13,890 nucleotides of DNA from Bacteroidaceae bacterium (GCA_900770665.1 CAAGKZ010000054.1:1-13890), one strand, 5' to 3'; shown: positions 1-8,600, counted from the first letter of the stretch. Notes: a model not told the origin generated them from the letters alone. Made by a program: numbers and translations.

Positions 1-6
1 AATAAG

Positions 7-93
7 CGGAAGCTGGGGGATTCGAACCCCCGGTACGGTAACCCGTACGGCAGTTTAGCAAACTGCTGGTTTCAGCCACTCACCCAAACTTCC
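7..93 (-). tRNA. tRNA-Ser (anticodon GCU)
   Basis: Type II (long variable arm) serine tRNA reading AGC/AGU codons. On the minus strand the acceptor arm GGAAGTT (87-93) pairs with AGCTTCC (8-14), with one G-T wobble and discriminator G at 7. The anticodon stem GCAGT/ACTGC encloses the loop TTGCTAA, with the GCT anticodon at 57-59. The variable arm is a 6-bp stem GTACGG/CCGTAC (33-38 with 43-48). The T arm is GGGGG/CCCCC around TTCGAAT (15-31). The CCA end is not encoded. It lies downstream of the shorter GH89 gene, separated by a palindrome and its own promoter, so it is probably transcribed independently. Confidence 0.97.
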
Positions 94-126
94 ATTTGAA
101 ATAGCTTACGCCCTTATTTTGCGATG

Positions 127-157
127 CAAAGGTAGTACATTTCATTTGATTCCGCAA
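127..157 (-). promoter_or_regulatory. Bacteroidetes-type promoter of the tRNA-Ser gene
   Basis: On the minus strand the -7 box reads TACCTTTG (127-134), an exact match to the Bacteroidetes consensus TAnnTTTG. A TTG core of the -33 box lies at 155-157, 20 bases upstream. Transcription would start near position 120, giving a short leader of about 25-30 nt before the tRNA at 93. The motif match and the spacing are seen directly; use as a promoter is inferred. Confidence 0.7.
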
Positions 158-196
158 GCATTCAGGCAATTATTTTTCAAAAAGTTTATTTTTTAA

Positions 197-246
197 AGTA
201 ACAATATAGCAGTTGACCCAGCTGGGTCAACTGCTATATTATTGCC
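197..246. repeat. miniature palindromic element, short version of the 5234-5494 element
   Basis: The core at 203-240 is a perfect 38-bp palindrome, each half beginning AATATAGCAGTTGACCCAG. The outer ends are asymmetric: AGTAAC on the left and ATTGCC on the right. Almost the same two ends (AGTAAC...ATTGCT) bound the 261-bp element at 5234-5494, in the same orientation, so this looks like that element with its interior removed. A direct repeat TTTTTAAA flanks it (190-197 and 247-254) and could be a target duplication, though the flanks are low-complexity. It is non-coding and lies 41 bases past the stop codon of the shorter GH89 gene. Confidence 0.75.
203..240 (-). terminator. possible terminator of the shorter GH89 gene (the palindrome)
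   Basis: The perfect 38-bp palindrome would form a hairpin of up to about 17 bp in RNA from either strand. It is the only strong hairpin between the GH89 stop codon and the tRNA promoter. In the minus-strand transcript it is followed by a weak U-rich stretch (GTTACTTTAAAAAAT), not a clean U tract, so intrinsic termination is plausible but not certain. In the plus direction it is followed by ATTGCCTTTTT. Confidence 0.45.
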
Positions 247-287
247 TTTTTAAAAGGGGAAGAGAGTTTTTCTATATTCGAAGGCTG

Positions 288-3200
288 TTATTTGACAAAG
301 ACTTTCTTTCCATTGACAACATAAACACCGGGATTGTCTATCTGCATAAGACTGGAACCGGCAAGATTATATATGGTGCTTGAATTTCCGCACCCGGATT
401 GGGAAACTTCTGCTATATCGGTAACAGCATTCACCATTGCAAGCAGTTCGTCATACGCTTTTTGAAGCTGTTCCTTGGCTTTAACCATCTGTGCGACAGT
501 TGTGCCATACTCGAACACACTCTTGGCAGAGAGAAGAACATCATACCTGGCTGCTGCATAAGAGTTGGTGAGAGATGTCCCTTCGAAATGTTTGTGCACG
601 ACAGCGCTGCTGGTCATGCGATAAAGTTCGAACTCGCCCATATGCCAATAGACCCTTTCGGCATCCACCCTGAAACGCAGATAACGATATGGGCGCACAC
701 AATCAAACACCTGCGACACAAACCCTTGGTTTGCCGCCTGAGGCAAGCCGGCAGAGACTGTATAGAGGTTTGTATATCCGGATTTATCATTGCTTCCCGA
801 AACCGTTATGGCATCGGGAAAATCATTGGAGCAACCGGTACGTGTGTGATATGAAAAAAGATATGATGTGATGTTATTTTCCACACCAAGATCGACCTCA
901 ATATAATGGTAACCTTCGGCTGTGGAAACTGTGTGCCAATTGGAATGGAAAAAGTTACTACCGTTGCCCTTGATGCCATCGACAAGATGAGCTATGCTGC
1001 CTTCACTTGTCTCAACAGAGTTTGCCCATAGATAGTTGACTGTTTGGGAGTTGGTAACCTGCAAGGCTATCTTATTTGACTTGCCTATAGGATTATAGGT
1101 TGCGACCTGCGCCGTGAGTGTCTCCATAGATTCAATAAGTTCGCCGAGCTCTCTACGTGACACTCCCATTGGAACAGACACGAGCACATCATTTGAGTTA
1201 TAGAGGCAGCCATCGACACCCACATAATAATGAGGGCAACCTGATGCTACAACAATTTTCTCAAGATTGACACAGCCCTCAAAGGGGTCGCTCTCCCCAG
1301 CCTGCTCTCCTTTGGCACTCAAAAATTCCATTGTTTTGGGGAGGGCTATTGAAGAGAGCACTGTATTGCCATTGAACAGGTTTTTGTCAAAGCCTATGAC
1401 AGCATACCGCTGTCCCGATATTTCGACATATTCCGGGATTTCCAAATCGGGGTTTCCGGATGAGCTCACCTTACTTAACACAACAGCATCCGGTGTGCCG
1501 GGAATGATGCGGTACTCGAACTCCCATCCGTTGACGACAAGACAACGACGGAACACGGCTGTATACACTGCATCTTCAATGGCACCACGGCTGAATTCGG
1601 GTTCGGTAGAGAAGAGGCGGCCATAATGGTCGTACCATCCAACAAACTCGACATCGGGCGCAGCCTTTGTCGCACGCAGGTAGAACGGGATATTGGCACT
1701 CACAACCCACTCGGTGCCTGTCGAGCCGTCAGGGGTCTCATCGGTCCACACCTCTACGGTTCCCCAATCGGGGTTGTTACTCTTTACCTTTATATTGGCT
1801 GCCTTGTGCGATTTATCTGTCACATTGATCACAATCTCATAGACAGGACGAATGGATGCTGCCTTAGAATCATTGCCCGCAGGATTGCCGCCATTGTCCC
1901 ATGCACCATCGAAGCGCAGACGCATGTGAGTGATACCCAAAGGCATATCGTATGGAAGAAGCACATTTACCTTGTTTGAGCATACTGCCGTGTTCTGCGC
2001 ACCGTTTGTACCCACCTCTTTCAGCAGCTCTCCATCATCGTCAAAATCTCCGTCGGCATTAAGGTCGATGAATGCGCGGAAATAGCAATATTTCAGTCCG
2101 TCGCTGCTACCATTGTCATACTCAACGTCAAAGCCAGCACCCTGTGGCACATTGATGATTGTTGGAATTGTGTTGAATATTTCGGTTGGTGCAGTTGTTG
2201 CCTCAAGGATTGTCTCTGCCTCACGATTGTAATATGCGAATGTCAGGTTATGGATGAACTGTGCATAACCTGCAATATCACCACTAAATGAGCCGTTGCA
2301 AGCAACTACGCCCCACTTGTCCTGGATGAAGTTAGCTGTGAATGTAGCCTCTTCCTTGCCATAGTAGATGAATGGATTGTCGTTGCTCACGGTGTTGCCC
2401 TGAGCATCGGTCCACTTCTCGAAGTTGTAACCTGTATTTGCAGTAGCGGTAATCTTCACGGCCTCGGTTGTTGTTATTGAGAGTTCGCTTGTACCCTCAA
2501 TGGTGACCGAACCGTCGGCACCCGCAACGGCTGTTACGGTGCGCGCGGTTTCGATGTCCTCAATTAGCGCAAGGTTGAATGTGATGACAGTGCCGTCGCT
2601 GTATGTAACCTTAGCTATCGTCTTGCCAATGGCAGCATCGGCAGGGATAGTCACCTTGTTGCCATTGGCTGTTAGCGCCTCACCGTTACCGGCATTGCCG
2701 TCGGCGTTAAGGTCAATCCAAACGCTTGAAATTGTGACCTCCTTGCCAATAACAAGAGGAAGCTCAACCTCCTGGCCACGATATACCTCGGGGATTACAT
2801 CGCTCTTTGTTGCGTTGGTAGCAACACCCATTGGGAAGATATAGTTCTTTGTAGAGCCTTTTACACGACCAAAGTATTTGCCGAATGTCTCGGCAGCCTT
2901 TTCGGTTGCAGTCATGTCTGTCGGGATAACCACCTGTGAGTAGTCGCCCGCGTAATCATAGGTACCGTTGAAATCGACGGTCCAAGGATACTCAAAGCCA
3001 CTGTACCAGCCACCCGAAGGCGCTTTACCATTACTCTCAAAGAAGTATTTCCAACGCCAATAGTGGAAGTCCTTTATAAGACCTGCCCAGCAACGGTTAG
3101 AGTAGTCGTGAAGGTCGGTGTTACCCTTTGACCACACTGTTACCTGTGTACGGGCGTTCCACTCGAGCCAGTTGCGGTCGTTCTCTGTTGTGCCGGCAAC

Positions 3201-5204
3201 CTCGTCGGCGATGTTGCGCGCAAGGCTTGTCCAACGCTCGAGCTTGAAGTTCTCATCGTAAGAGAGCATTGCATCGAGGTCGAGCATCAACTGCAAATAG
3301 AGCTGATAGAGACGTGTATACTCTGCATCATTGCCGCGAGCTGCGTTGATGAGTGGCAGCAACTGCGCCGCATAGTCCACCATTGCCTGACGGACAACGT
3401 CAATGAAGTCATAGTTATAGTTTGCGACACCGTCCTGTCCGCCGTTTGCTGTTACAAGGTCTTTGACAGAATACAACTGGTCGGCGGCAAGTAGCACATC
3501 CTGTGTATCCCAGTAAATAGCCGCAGTACTCCAAGACGATACACTACCGATTGTCCAGTTAGGACGCGCAAGGATAACCGCCTCTGACGTACCCTGCTGG
3601 TTTACCTTACAATCCCAAACCGATTTCTTGAGGTTTTTCAAGGCCTCGAGAGCAGCGGGAGCAGTCTTTGAATCGACGCCATAGCGTGAGTGAGCATACT
3701 CGGCCAACCACTCATCGGCTGTCGGGCGATTATTTACATCCATCCAGGGAAGCTCAAAGAGCATATCATAAAGAATAGGGTTGGTCTCGGTACCCTCGGG
3801 GGTAGCACCTATACCCTGACAGTTGTTGTTCTTTGCAAGAGCCTGGAAGTAACCGTCCATTGTTGTCTCCAAGCGACCGTGCAGACCACTGCGGCCACCG
3901 AAGTTGTGGAGCATACAGTAGATGTATGGGCAAGTGTCGTAGTAGTTTGTTCTCCACTTTGCAGCGTTGTCGGCATAAATATTGTCGGCAAAGAGGTCGA
4001 GACCGATGAAACGGTCTTTGTAACCGGCATTCTTCATTGCAGTGAAAGCACCACTCTGTGGCACACCCTGCCAATATTGGATAATCCAGCTTGGAGATTT
4101 TGTTACCTTATAAGAATCCTTTACACCCTGCTCAACATTACCGAAATGCTTGTCAAGTTCCTTCATGATGTTGGGGTAACAAGTAGTGTTGGTAACGCCG
4201 CCGGGGAGTGAACCCTCATGGAAGGGGTCAATGCTATAAAGCTCAGACACACCCATAACCTCGTGCAGGTGCTTGTAGTAAACTGCAGCAAATGTGCGGT
4301 AGCTCTCGGTGTTAGGTTTCAAGATATCGGGGCGTGTGTAACCACCGGCCCAAGTGCCATTGTTCACAACGTCGCCGCTGCTGAAGCCGTTGATTGAGTA
4401 TTTGACAATGCAGTTTGGTACCTGACCGCTGAAACCGGGAATCACAGGCTGCATACCAAGCTCGCGCATACGCTGGAGCATGTTGCGGCAGAGCTGCTCC
4501 TGGCGGGCGTACCACCAGTCGGGGTTACCGTTCATATAAACGCCTGTCGAAGACGAGTTGATTGTACCACCCCACCCCTCGAGGTTGTTCATTGCAAACC
4601 AGGCGATGAAGCCCGGGCCTGCAATGTAGGCATCAATGTCACTCTCGCTAACGCCAAGCTCGCGCAGGAACTTGCGTGTAACAACATCCAAGCCTACAAG
4701 GTTCAACGGAGCGTTGATACCGTGCAGAGCCATCCAGTCAATCTCCTGCTGCCAACGCTCCCATGTCCAGAAAGCCATTGAGTAGGAGAATGTACAGGTG
4801 TTGAAGTCGTAACGGTAGGTTGCGCTACTTACGTGCTTCTCCTCCTGTGTCGGAACAGGCAACTCAACCTGTGAAAGGTCGGTTGTGAGGTTGTTCCATG
4901 TGAGATTGATGTGCGCGTGGTGGTTCAAGTACCAGTTGATACCTGTTGCCACCGACAACTGCGTGTTACCCTTGATGCAGGGCTTGCCATTGCCAGGAGC
5001 TATGACGAACACATCCTTACCGTCCTGGGCAAGGCTTGCATCAATCACAATCTCGAACCTGTCGGCTGCGCCGTTACCACCAATACGGTTAAGCAATCCG
5101 GAGATTGCCTCTTGTGGCGTTGCCACCGGTGCCTGTGCTTTCACAGGCGCAGTAAATAACACCATCAATAAAAGCACTAACACTGAATTAAGAAGTCTTT
5201 TCAT
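288..5204 (-). CDS. secreted GH89 alpha-N-acetylglucosaminidase, multidomain (1638 aa)
   Basis: Predicted to hydrolyse terminal alpha-linked N-acetylglucosamine outside the cytoplasm. Residues 1-25 form a signal peptide with an Ala-x-Ala site and no lipobox cysteine. A NAGLU N-terminal domain (about 28-120) is followed by the NAGLU TIM barrel (about 130-475) and the helical NAGLU C-terminal domain (about 483-745). The barrel shows EIDWMALHGIN (154-164), the acid/base Glu330 in DPFHE and the nucleophile Glu470 in GATPEG, matching human NAGLU E316 and E446. Accessory modules follow: a GEVED-like fold (about 800-885), an InlB-type B-repeat (about 890-962), a GEVED-like domain with a DLNADGDFDDDGE loop (1047-1059), a second B-repeat (about 1135-1218), a BspA-like leucine-rich segment (about 1226-1350), a discoidin-like (F5/8 type C, CBM32-like) domain (about 1385-1530), a helical segment (about 1547-1592) and a C-terminal tail ending GVYVVNGKKVFVK, resembling Bacteroidetes sorting tails. 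The start is the ATG ahead of the signal peptide; upstream is AT-rich, with no strong Shine-Dalgarno. GH89 assignment is firm; accessory boundaries and natural substrate are inferred. Confidence 0.93.
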   Translation of the reverse strand: MKRLLNSVLVLLLMVLFTAPVKAQAPVATPQEAISGLLNRIGGNGAADRFEIVIDASLAQDGKDVFVIAPGNGKPCIKGNTQLSVATGINWYLNHHAHINLTWNNLTTDLSQVELPVPTQEEKHVSSATYRYDFNTCTFSYSMAFWTWERWQQEIDWMALHGINAPLNLVGLDVVTRKFLRELGVSESDIDAYIAGPGFIAWFAMNNLEGWGGTINSSSTGVYMNGNPDWWYARQEQLCRNMLQRMRELGMQPVIPGFSGQVPNCIVKYSINGFSSGDVVNNGTWAGGYTRPDILKPNTESYRTFAAVYYKHLHEVMGVSELYSIDPFHEGSLPGGVTNTTCYPNIMKELDKHFGNVEQGVKDSYKVTKSPSWIIQYWQGVPQSGAFTAMKNAGYKDRFIGLDLFADNIYADNAAKWRTNYYDTCPYIYCMLHNFGGRSGLHGRLETTMDGYFQALAKNNNCQGIGATPEGTETNPILYDMLFELPWMDVNNRPTADEWLAEYAHSRYGVDSKTAPAALEALKNLKKSVWDCKVNQQGTSEAVILARPNWTIGSVSSWSTAAIYWDTQDVLLAADQLYSVKDLVTANGGQDGVANYNYDFIDVVRQAMVDYAAQLLPLINAARGNDAEYTRLYQLYLQLMLDLDAMLSYDENFKLERWTSLARNIADEVAGTTENDRNWLEWNARTQVTVWSKGNTDLHDYSNRCWAGLIKDFHYWRWKYFFESNGKAPSGGWYSGFEYPWTVDFNGTYDYAGDYSQVVIPTDMTATEKAAETFGKYFGRVKGSTKNYIFPMGVATNATKSDVIPEVYRGQEVELPLVIGKEVTISSVWIDLNADGNAGNGEALTANGNKVTIPADAAIGKTIAKVTYSDGTVITFNLALIEDIETARTVTAVAGADGSVTIEGTSELSITTTEAVKITATANTGYNFEKWTDAQGNTVSNDNPFIYYGKEEATFTANFIQDKWGVVACNGSFSGDIAGYAQFIHNLTFAYYNREAETILEATTAPTEIFNTIPTIINVPQGAGFDVEYDNGSSDGLKYCYFRAFIDLNADGDFDDDGELLKEVGTNGAQNTAVCSNKVNVLLPYDMPLGITHMRLRFDGAWDNGGNPAGNDSKAASIRPVYEIVINVTDKSHKAANIKVKSNNPDWGTVEVWTDETPDGSTGTEWVVSANIPFYLRATKAAPDVEFVGWYDHYGRLFSTEPEFSRGAIEDAVYTAVFRRCLVVNGWEFEYRIIPGTPDAVVLSKVSSSGNPDLEIPEYVEISGQRYAVIGFDKNLFNGNTVLSSIALPKTMEFLSAKGEQAGESDPFEGCVNLEKIVVASGCPHYYVGVDGCLYNSNDVLVSVPMGVSRRELGELIESMETLTAQVATYNPIGKSNKIALQVTNSQTVNYLWANSVETSEGSIAHLVDGIKGNGSNFFHSNWHTVSTAEGYHYIEVDLGVENNITSYLFSYHTRTGCSNDFPDAITVSGSNDKSGYTNLYTVSAGLPQAANQGFVSQVFDCVRPYRYLRFRVDAERVYWHMGEFELYRMTSSAVVHKHFEGTSLTNSYAAARYDVLLSAKSVFEYGTTVAQMVKAKEQLQKAYDELLAMVNAVTDIAEVSQSGCGNSSTIYNLAGSSLMQIDNPGVYVVNGKKVFVK
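1500..5204 (-). repeat. paralogous block, copy A (pairs with about 10168-13863)
   Basis: The first roughly 1235 codons of the shorter GH89 gene align nearly without gaps with the first roughly 1232 codons of the larger one, offset about 8.66 kb in direct orientation. Some stretches are almost identical in DNA: over the roughly 110 bp from 4735 against 13391 I count only three differences. This points to a tandem duplication, perhaps kept similar by gene conversion. Confidence 0.85.
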
Positions 5205-5233
5205 ATTATAATCTTCAACTTGTTCATTTTTTT
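5205..5233 (-). promoter_or_regulatory. translation initiation region of the shorter GH89 gene
   Basis: The 29 bases upstream of the ATG are AT-rich. They contain only a weak purine stretch (GAAG, 8 bases before the ATG) and the AATAT context also seen before the paralogue's start (13864-13890). This is usual for Bacteroidetes, which rely on A-rich, unstructured leaders. A T7 run (plus strand 5227-5233) borders the inverted-repeat element. Confidence 0.4.
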
Positions 5234-5494
5234 AGTAACAATATAGCAGTTGCCCCAGCGTGCTTTGTCATTTTTCGGGCAAGCCCTCAACAACACGTCT
5301 GAACGTAGCGAAGTATCTATCACTGCGCAATTATAAGATCCTTCACATCCAGTTATTGACTTTAGCCCCTTCGGGCGTCGACCGTTGGTTCGCTACGCTC
5401 ATCGAGAACCTCTTTTTAATGTTTCTATTAAGGTATGGTCTGGATGACAGTTTCGCGAAATTAATTGTTTTGGGTAAACTGCTATATTATTGCT
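5234..5494. mobile_element. 261-bp MITE-like element with terminal inverted repeats
   Basis: The left end AGTAACAATATAGCAGTTGC (from 5234) and the right end (5472-5494) are inverted repeats: AATATAGCAGTT at 5240-5251 is exactly the reverse complement of 5477-5488, and similarity continues on both sides. The interior holds further inverted repeats: GAACGTAGCGAA (5301-5312) against TTCGCTACGCTC (5389-5400), GGGC-AA-GCCC (5277-5286), a GCCC/GGGC hairpin around 5365-5376, and the palindrome TTTCGCGAAA (5451-5460). It encodes no convincing protein. T runs flank both sides (5227-5233 and 5495-5502). A shortened copy with matching ends lies at 197-246. These features suggest a non-autonomous transposable or structured interspersed repeat; no transposase is visible. 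Confidence 0.6.
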
Positions 5495-5510
5495 TTTTTT
5501 TTAATTTATT

Positions 5511-5541
5511 CAAAGATAAATCATTTTAATATAAATACAAA
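5511..5541 (-). promoter_or_regulatory. Bacteroidetes-type promoter of the shorter GH89 gene
   Basis: The minus strand reads TTTG (5538-5541), 19 bases, then TATCTTTG (5511-5518), an exact match in sequence and spacing to the Bacteroidetes primary sigma consensus (TTTG at -33, TAnnTTTG at -7). Transcription would start near 5505, giving a leader of about 300 nt that contains the whole inverted-repeat element. It lies just past the terminator of the larger gene, so the two GH89 genes are probably separate transcription units. Confidence 0.72.
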
Positions 5542-5560
5542 AAGAAATGCTGCCAGATAT

Positions 5561-5606
5561 AAAAAGCGAGCCTTCACTTCGCCGTGGCGAAGTAAAGGCT
5601 CGCTTT
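5561..5606 (-). terminator. intrinsic terminator of the larger GH89 gene
   Basis: A long hairpin starts 37 bases past the stop codon: AAAGCGAGCCTT (5563-5574) pairs with 5595-5606, and ACTTCGCC (5576-5583) pairs with GGCGAAGT (5586-5593), with one internal mismatch. On the minus strand the stem is followed directly by a T run (complement of the A5 at 5561-5565). This is a textbook rho-independent structure. Confidence 0.9.
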
Positions 5607-5643
5607 ACGTATACCCCACATTATGGTGAGGGATGGGTGAACT

Positions 5644-8600
5644 TTACTTTACAAACACCTTCTCTCCATCTACAATGTAGAAGCCTGGCTTGGTAACCTC
5701 AGTGAGCTTGCGGCCCTGGAGGTCGTAAATAGCTTTCACCTTTCCGTTTTCACCTTTCACTTCTTCAACGCCTGTAGAGCCCTCAATGCGGAAGCTGTAA
5801 GACGCAGCACCCTGCTGGGTCGGCAACTTCAAATAACCCTTGTTTGCCTCGCACTTAATGTGTGTCTTGTCCTGACCTGGGTAGTACTTTCCATTAGCAT
5901 CATACTCCTTGAGCACCCAGTAGAATTTCTCACCGTTACCGGCATTGAGCAACAAGTAGTAGTTGTGGTTTGCAACACACTCAACAGTACCCGACATCAC
6001 ACGGCCTTCAAATATGTTACCATCGACAATCGCCGCATCGACATTTTGCTCGAAAGCGAAAGAGAAACCAGCCGTCGCATTCTCACCACGATAGAGAAGC
6101 ACTGCCTTGTAAGCCGGCACCTTACCAACTTCGGTGAGATTGATAACATTGCCATCCACACCGGTCGAAGTAGCATAGTAAGCAGTCACACCATCCGGAA
6201 CGTCAACCGAGTATGGCAAATAGAGAGTCGCCCATTTAAGACCTTCACCGAATGAGCGCTCGTATGCAACTTCAGCATCCTCAACCTCCTCAAACATCCA
6301 GTCGGTTGACCAATGTTGTACGTCGTGCTGATGCTTATACCCGGTAGCATGGTTAAATTTCACACCGTTGTTGTGTTCCTCGGTCGTGAGGGCAAGATAC
6401 ATACCATTATAGTTCAATGCCATAGTACCGTTCTCAACACCCTCTGAAATTGTATACTCAACAGCCTCCTCGGCTGCACCTTGCCAACCTAACGCCGCTG
6501 TACCAATTGCACTAACGAACTTGTACTTGTGTTCCTCCTCGTTGGCACTTGTACAAACCCACATAGCACTCTTGCCACCGTCCTCAACGGTTAGCGGGAA
6601 CTGAATACTTGCATTATTGTTTACAAGATAGTGATAATGGTTTCCAGCATTCACCACATAACTCTTAATACGATAAACTTTGTTAAGTTCAGGATATTTG
6701 AGTGTTGGAATTTCAACCTCTGTATCGATGAACTTGAAGAGTGAACCGCCGTCAGTAGAGTTAAAGCCGCCTGCCCATACTCCCATATAAGATGTTACAT
6801 TGAAGCCACCATTATGAGAGAATGTTCCGGCATTGCCTTCACCTACGACCTTTATATAATAGTAATCGGTGCAACCATTCTGTGTTGACTTTGTAATACT
6901 CCACTCCTGGAACCAATTATCGTTTTCAGCGGCAATAATAGCCTTATCGGCACCATCACCGGTGCTCTCAATTGTAAGCATATTGCCACCGGCAGTGTAA
7001 GGCTTAATCAATACACCACCGTTGTCACCCGCCATAAAGTACCAAGCCTGGCTCTTCTCTTTGTCAACACTGTCAACAATCTTAACCTTGTTGTTTTCAG
7101 CATCGTGACTCAATACCTTTGAATTATCTTCAGCGCGCTTGATGACAATCTTATAAAGCACAGGATTCTTCTCGTCGGTTGTCAGCACAAACGCAGGTGC
7201 TGTACCATATACTTTTGTGCCCAAGTTCTCATCAAGTGCCATATAACACTGGTTGGCAGGAATTACTGTACCCGCAGCAACAAGGTTGAAGTCCACACCG
7301 TCGAATGTGTAGTTGTTACCATCGGCAAGAGTAGTCTTTACAATACCGCTGCGCAGCACAGAGTTCTCAACCGAGCCCTTTGCACCCTCGTCGTTCATTG
7401 TAATTGTGAGAGTATAATCATTGGCAGCAGCCTTGATGATTACAGGAGTATTCTTTGCAAGCACATCACCCTCACTGGCAACCTCTACAAGCTCGTATGT
7501 GCTGTATCTGTTAGCAGTTGTAATATTTGCCTTTGCAAGGTCATATGCTGTAACACCCGCCGGCAACACAACGTTGAACGGCAAGCAGAGTGTTGTTACA
7601 CCGTTTGCAGGAACGGTGAGGGTGTACTCGGTTACCTGTGTGAGAGTAAAAGCAGTAGTTGTTTCACCATCACCATTACCAAAAATTGGTCCCCAGTCAC
7701 TTACATACTGAAGATTATTTTCACTGCTCTTAAGTTTGTAAGAACCAACCACACCTGTTTCCTCGAACAGATATACACCGGCCATTTCCTCATCGGTATA
7801 GAAAGCTATTGGATAATAGCCCCAATAAGGGTCTGTATTTTCGTTGATTGTACTGTACAGATACAATCCCTGAGCCGACAATGTGTATCCCGAAGCCGCA
7901 TCATTAGGAACAACAGTAAAGAGAGCATCAGCAACAGCCTTTGAATCAATCAGATTCTGTTGAGCCGGTTTGTCAGAATCAGCTGTAGTATCAGTTGTTG
8001 CATCAACTAACTTAAATTCCGGAGTTTTATACCAAGCGGAGCTAAGAATTGCATCATTATCATCAGCCACAAACACAGGAGCTCCGTTGTAAACAATGTG
8101 GTACACACCATTGAACACCTTGTCCTTCTTTGCATTGAGAGCATCGTACAAAGGTTTCAACTCGTCGTATGCAGCCTGCAACTGCTCGGCACTACCGCCG
8201 TTGTTGTAGTAATACAACGCTGCAGCCATTGAGTCATAGACACCTTCAACCTCTGTAGCAGTCACACCCGCAAGGTTCGCATAAGCAGGCTTAACCTCGG
8301 CTGATGAAGATACAGAATACAAATCGAACTTCGCCATTGAATACGCTTTATGTCCACTATTGGCGAGGTCGCGATATGTATCATCCACCATAAAGCGCAA
8401 ATACTTATAGCCTTTTGCGCTATAAACAGGTGATTCATATTTTTCAGCTGATGCTTCAGGCAAATCGGTAAGCACAGCAATCGTTTCATACGAACCGTTT
8501 TCTGTATCGCAACCAGCAACTGTTATCTGCTTTGGTTTTTCATTGTTCACATTGTTACGGGTTACATAAGAGAATGAAAAATCGTTCAATGAAGGTTCAT

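Noticed and set aside
3690..4211. 173-codon open frame on the plus strand
   Set aside because: Antisense to the active-site region of the shorter GH89, whose minus-strand frame carries both catalytic glutamates; no independent support.
5260..5529. 89-codon open frame across the inverted-repeat element
   Set aside because: It runs from inside the element through its right terminal repeat, a T run and the GH89 promoter. The end of the product is low-complexity and nothing resembles a transposase, so it is chance coding.
5563..5606. Possible CRISPR-like or mobile-element inverted repeat
   Set aside because: It is a single hairpin followed by a T run just past a stop codon, fully explained as an intrinsic terminator. 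No repeated spacer units exist anywhere in the window.
5205..5643. Riboswitch in the long leader
   Set aside because: The length of the leader comes from the inverted-repeat element. I could not match any known riboswitch core, and a related element also occurs downstream of the gene, which argues against a ligand-sensing leader.
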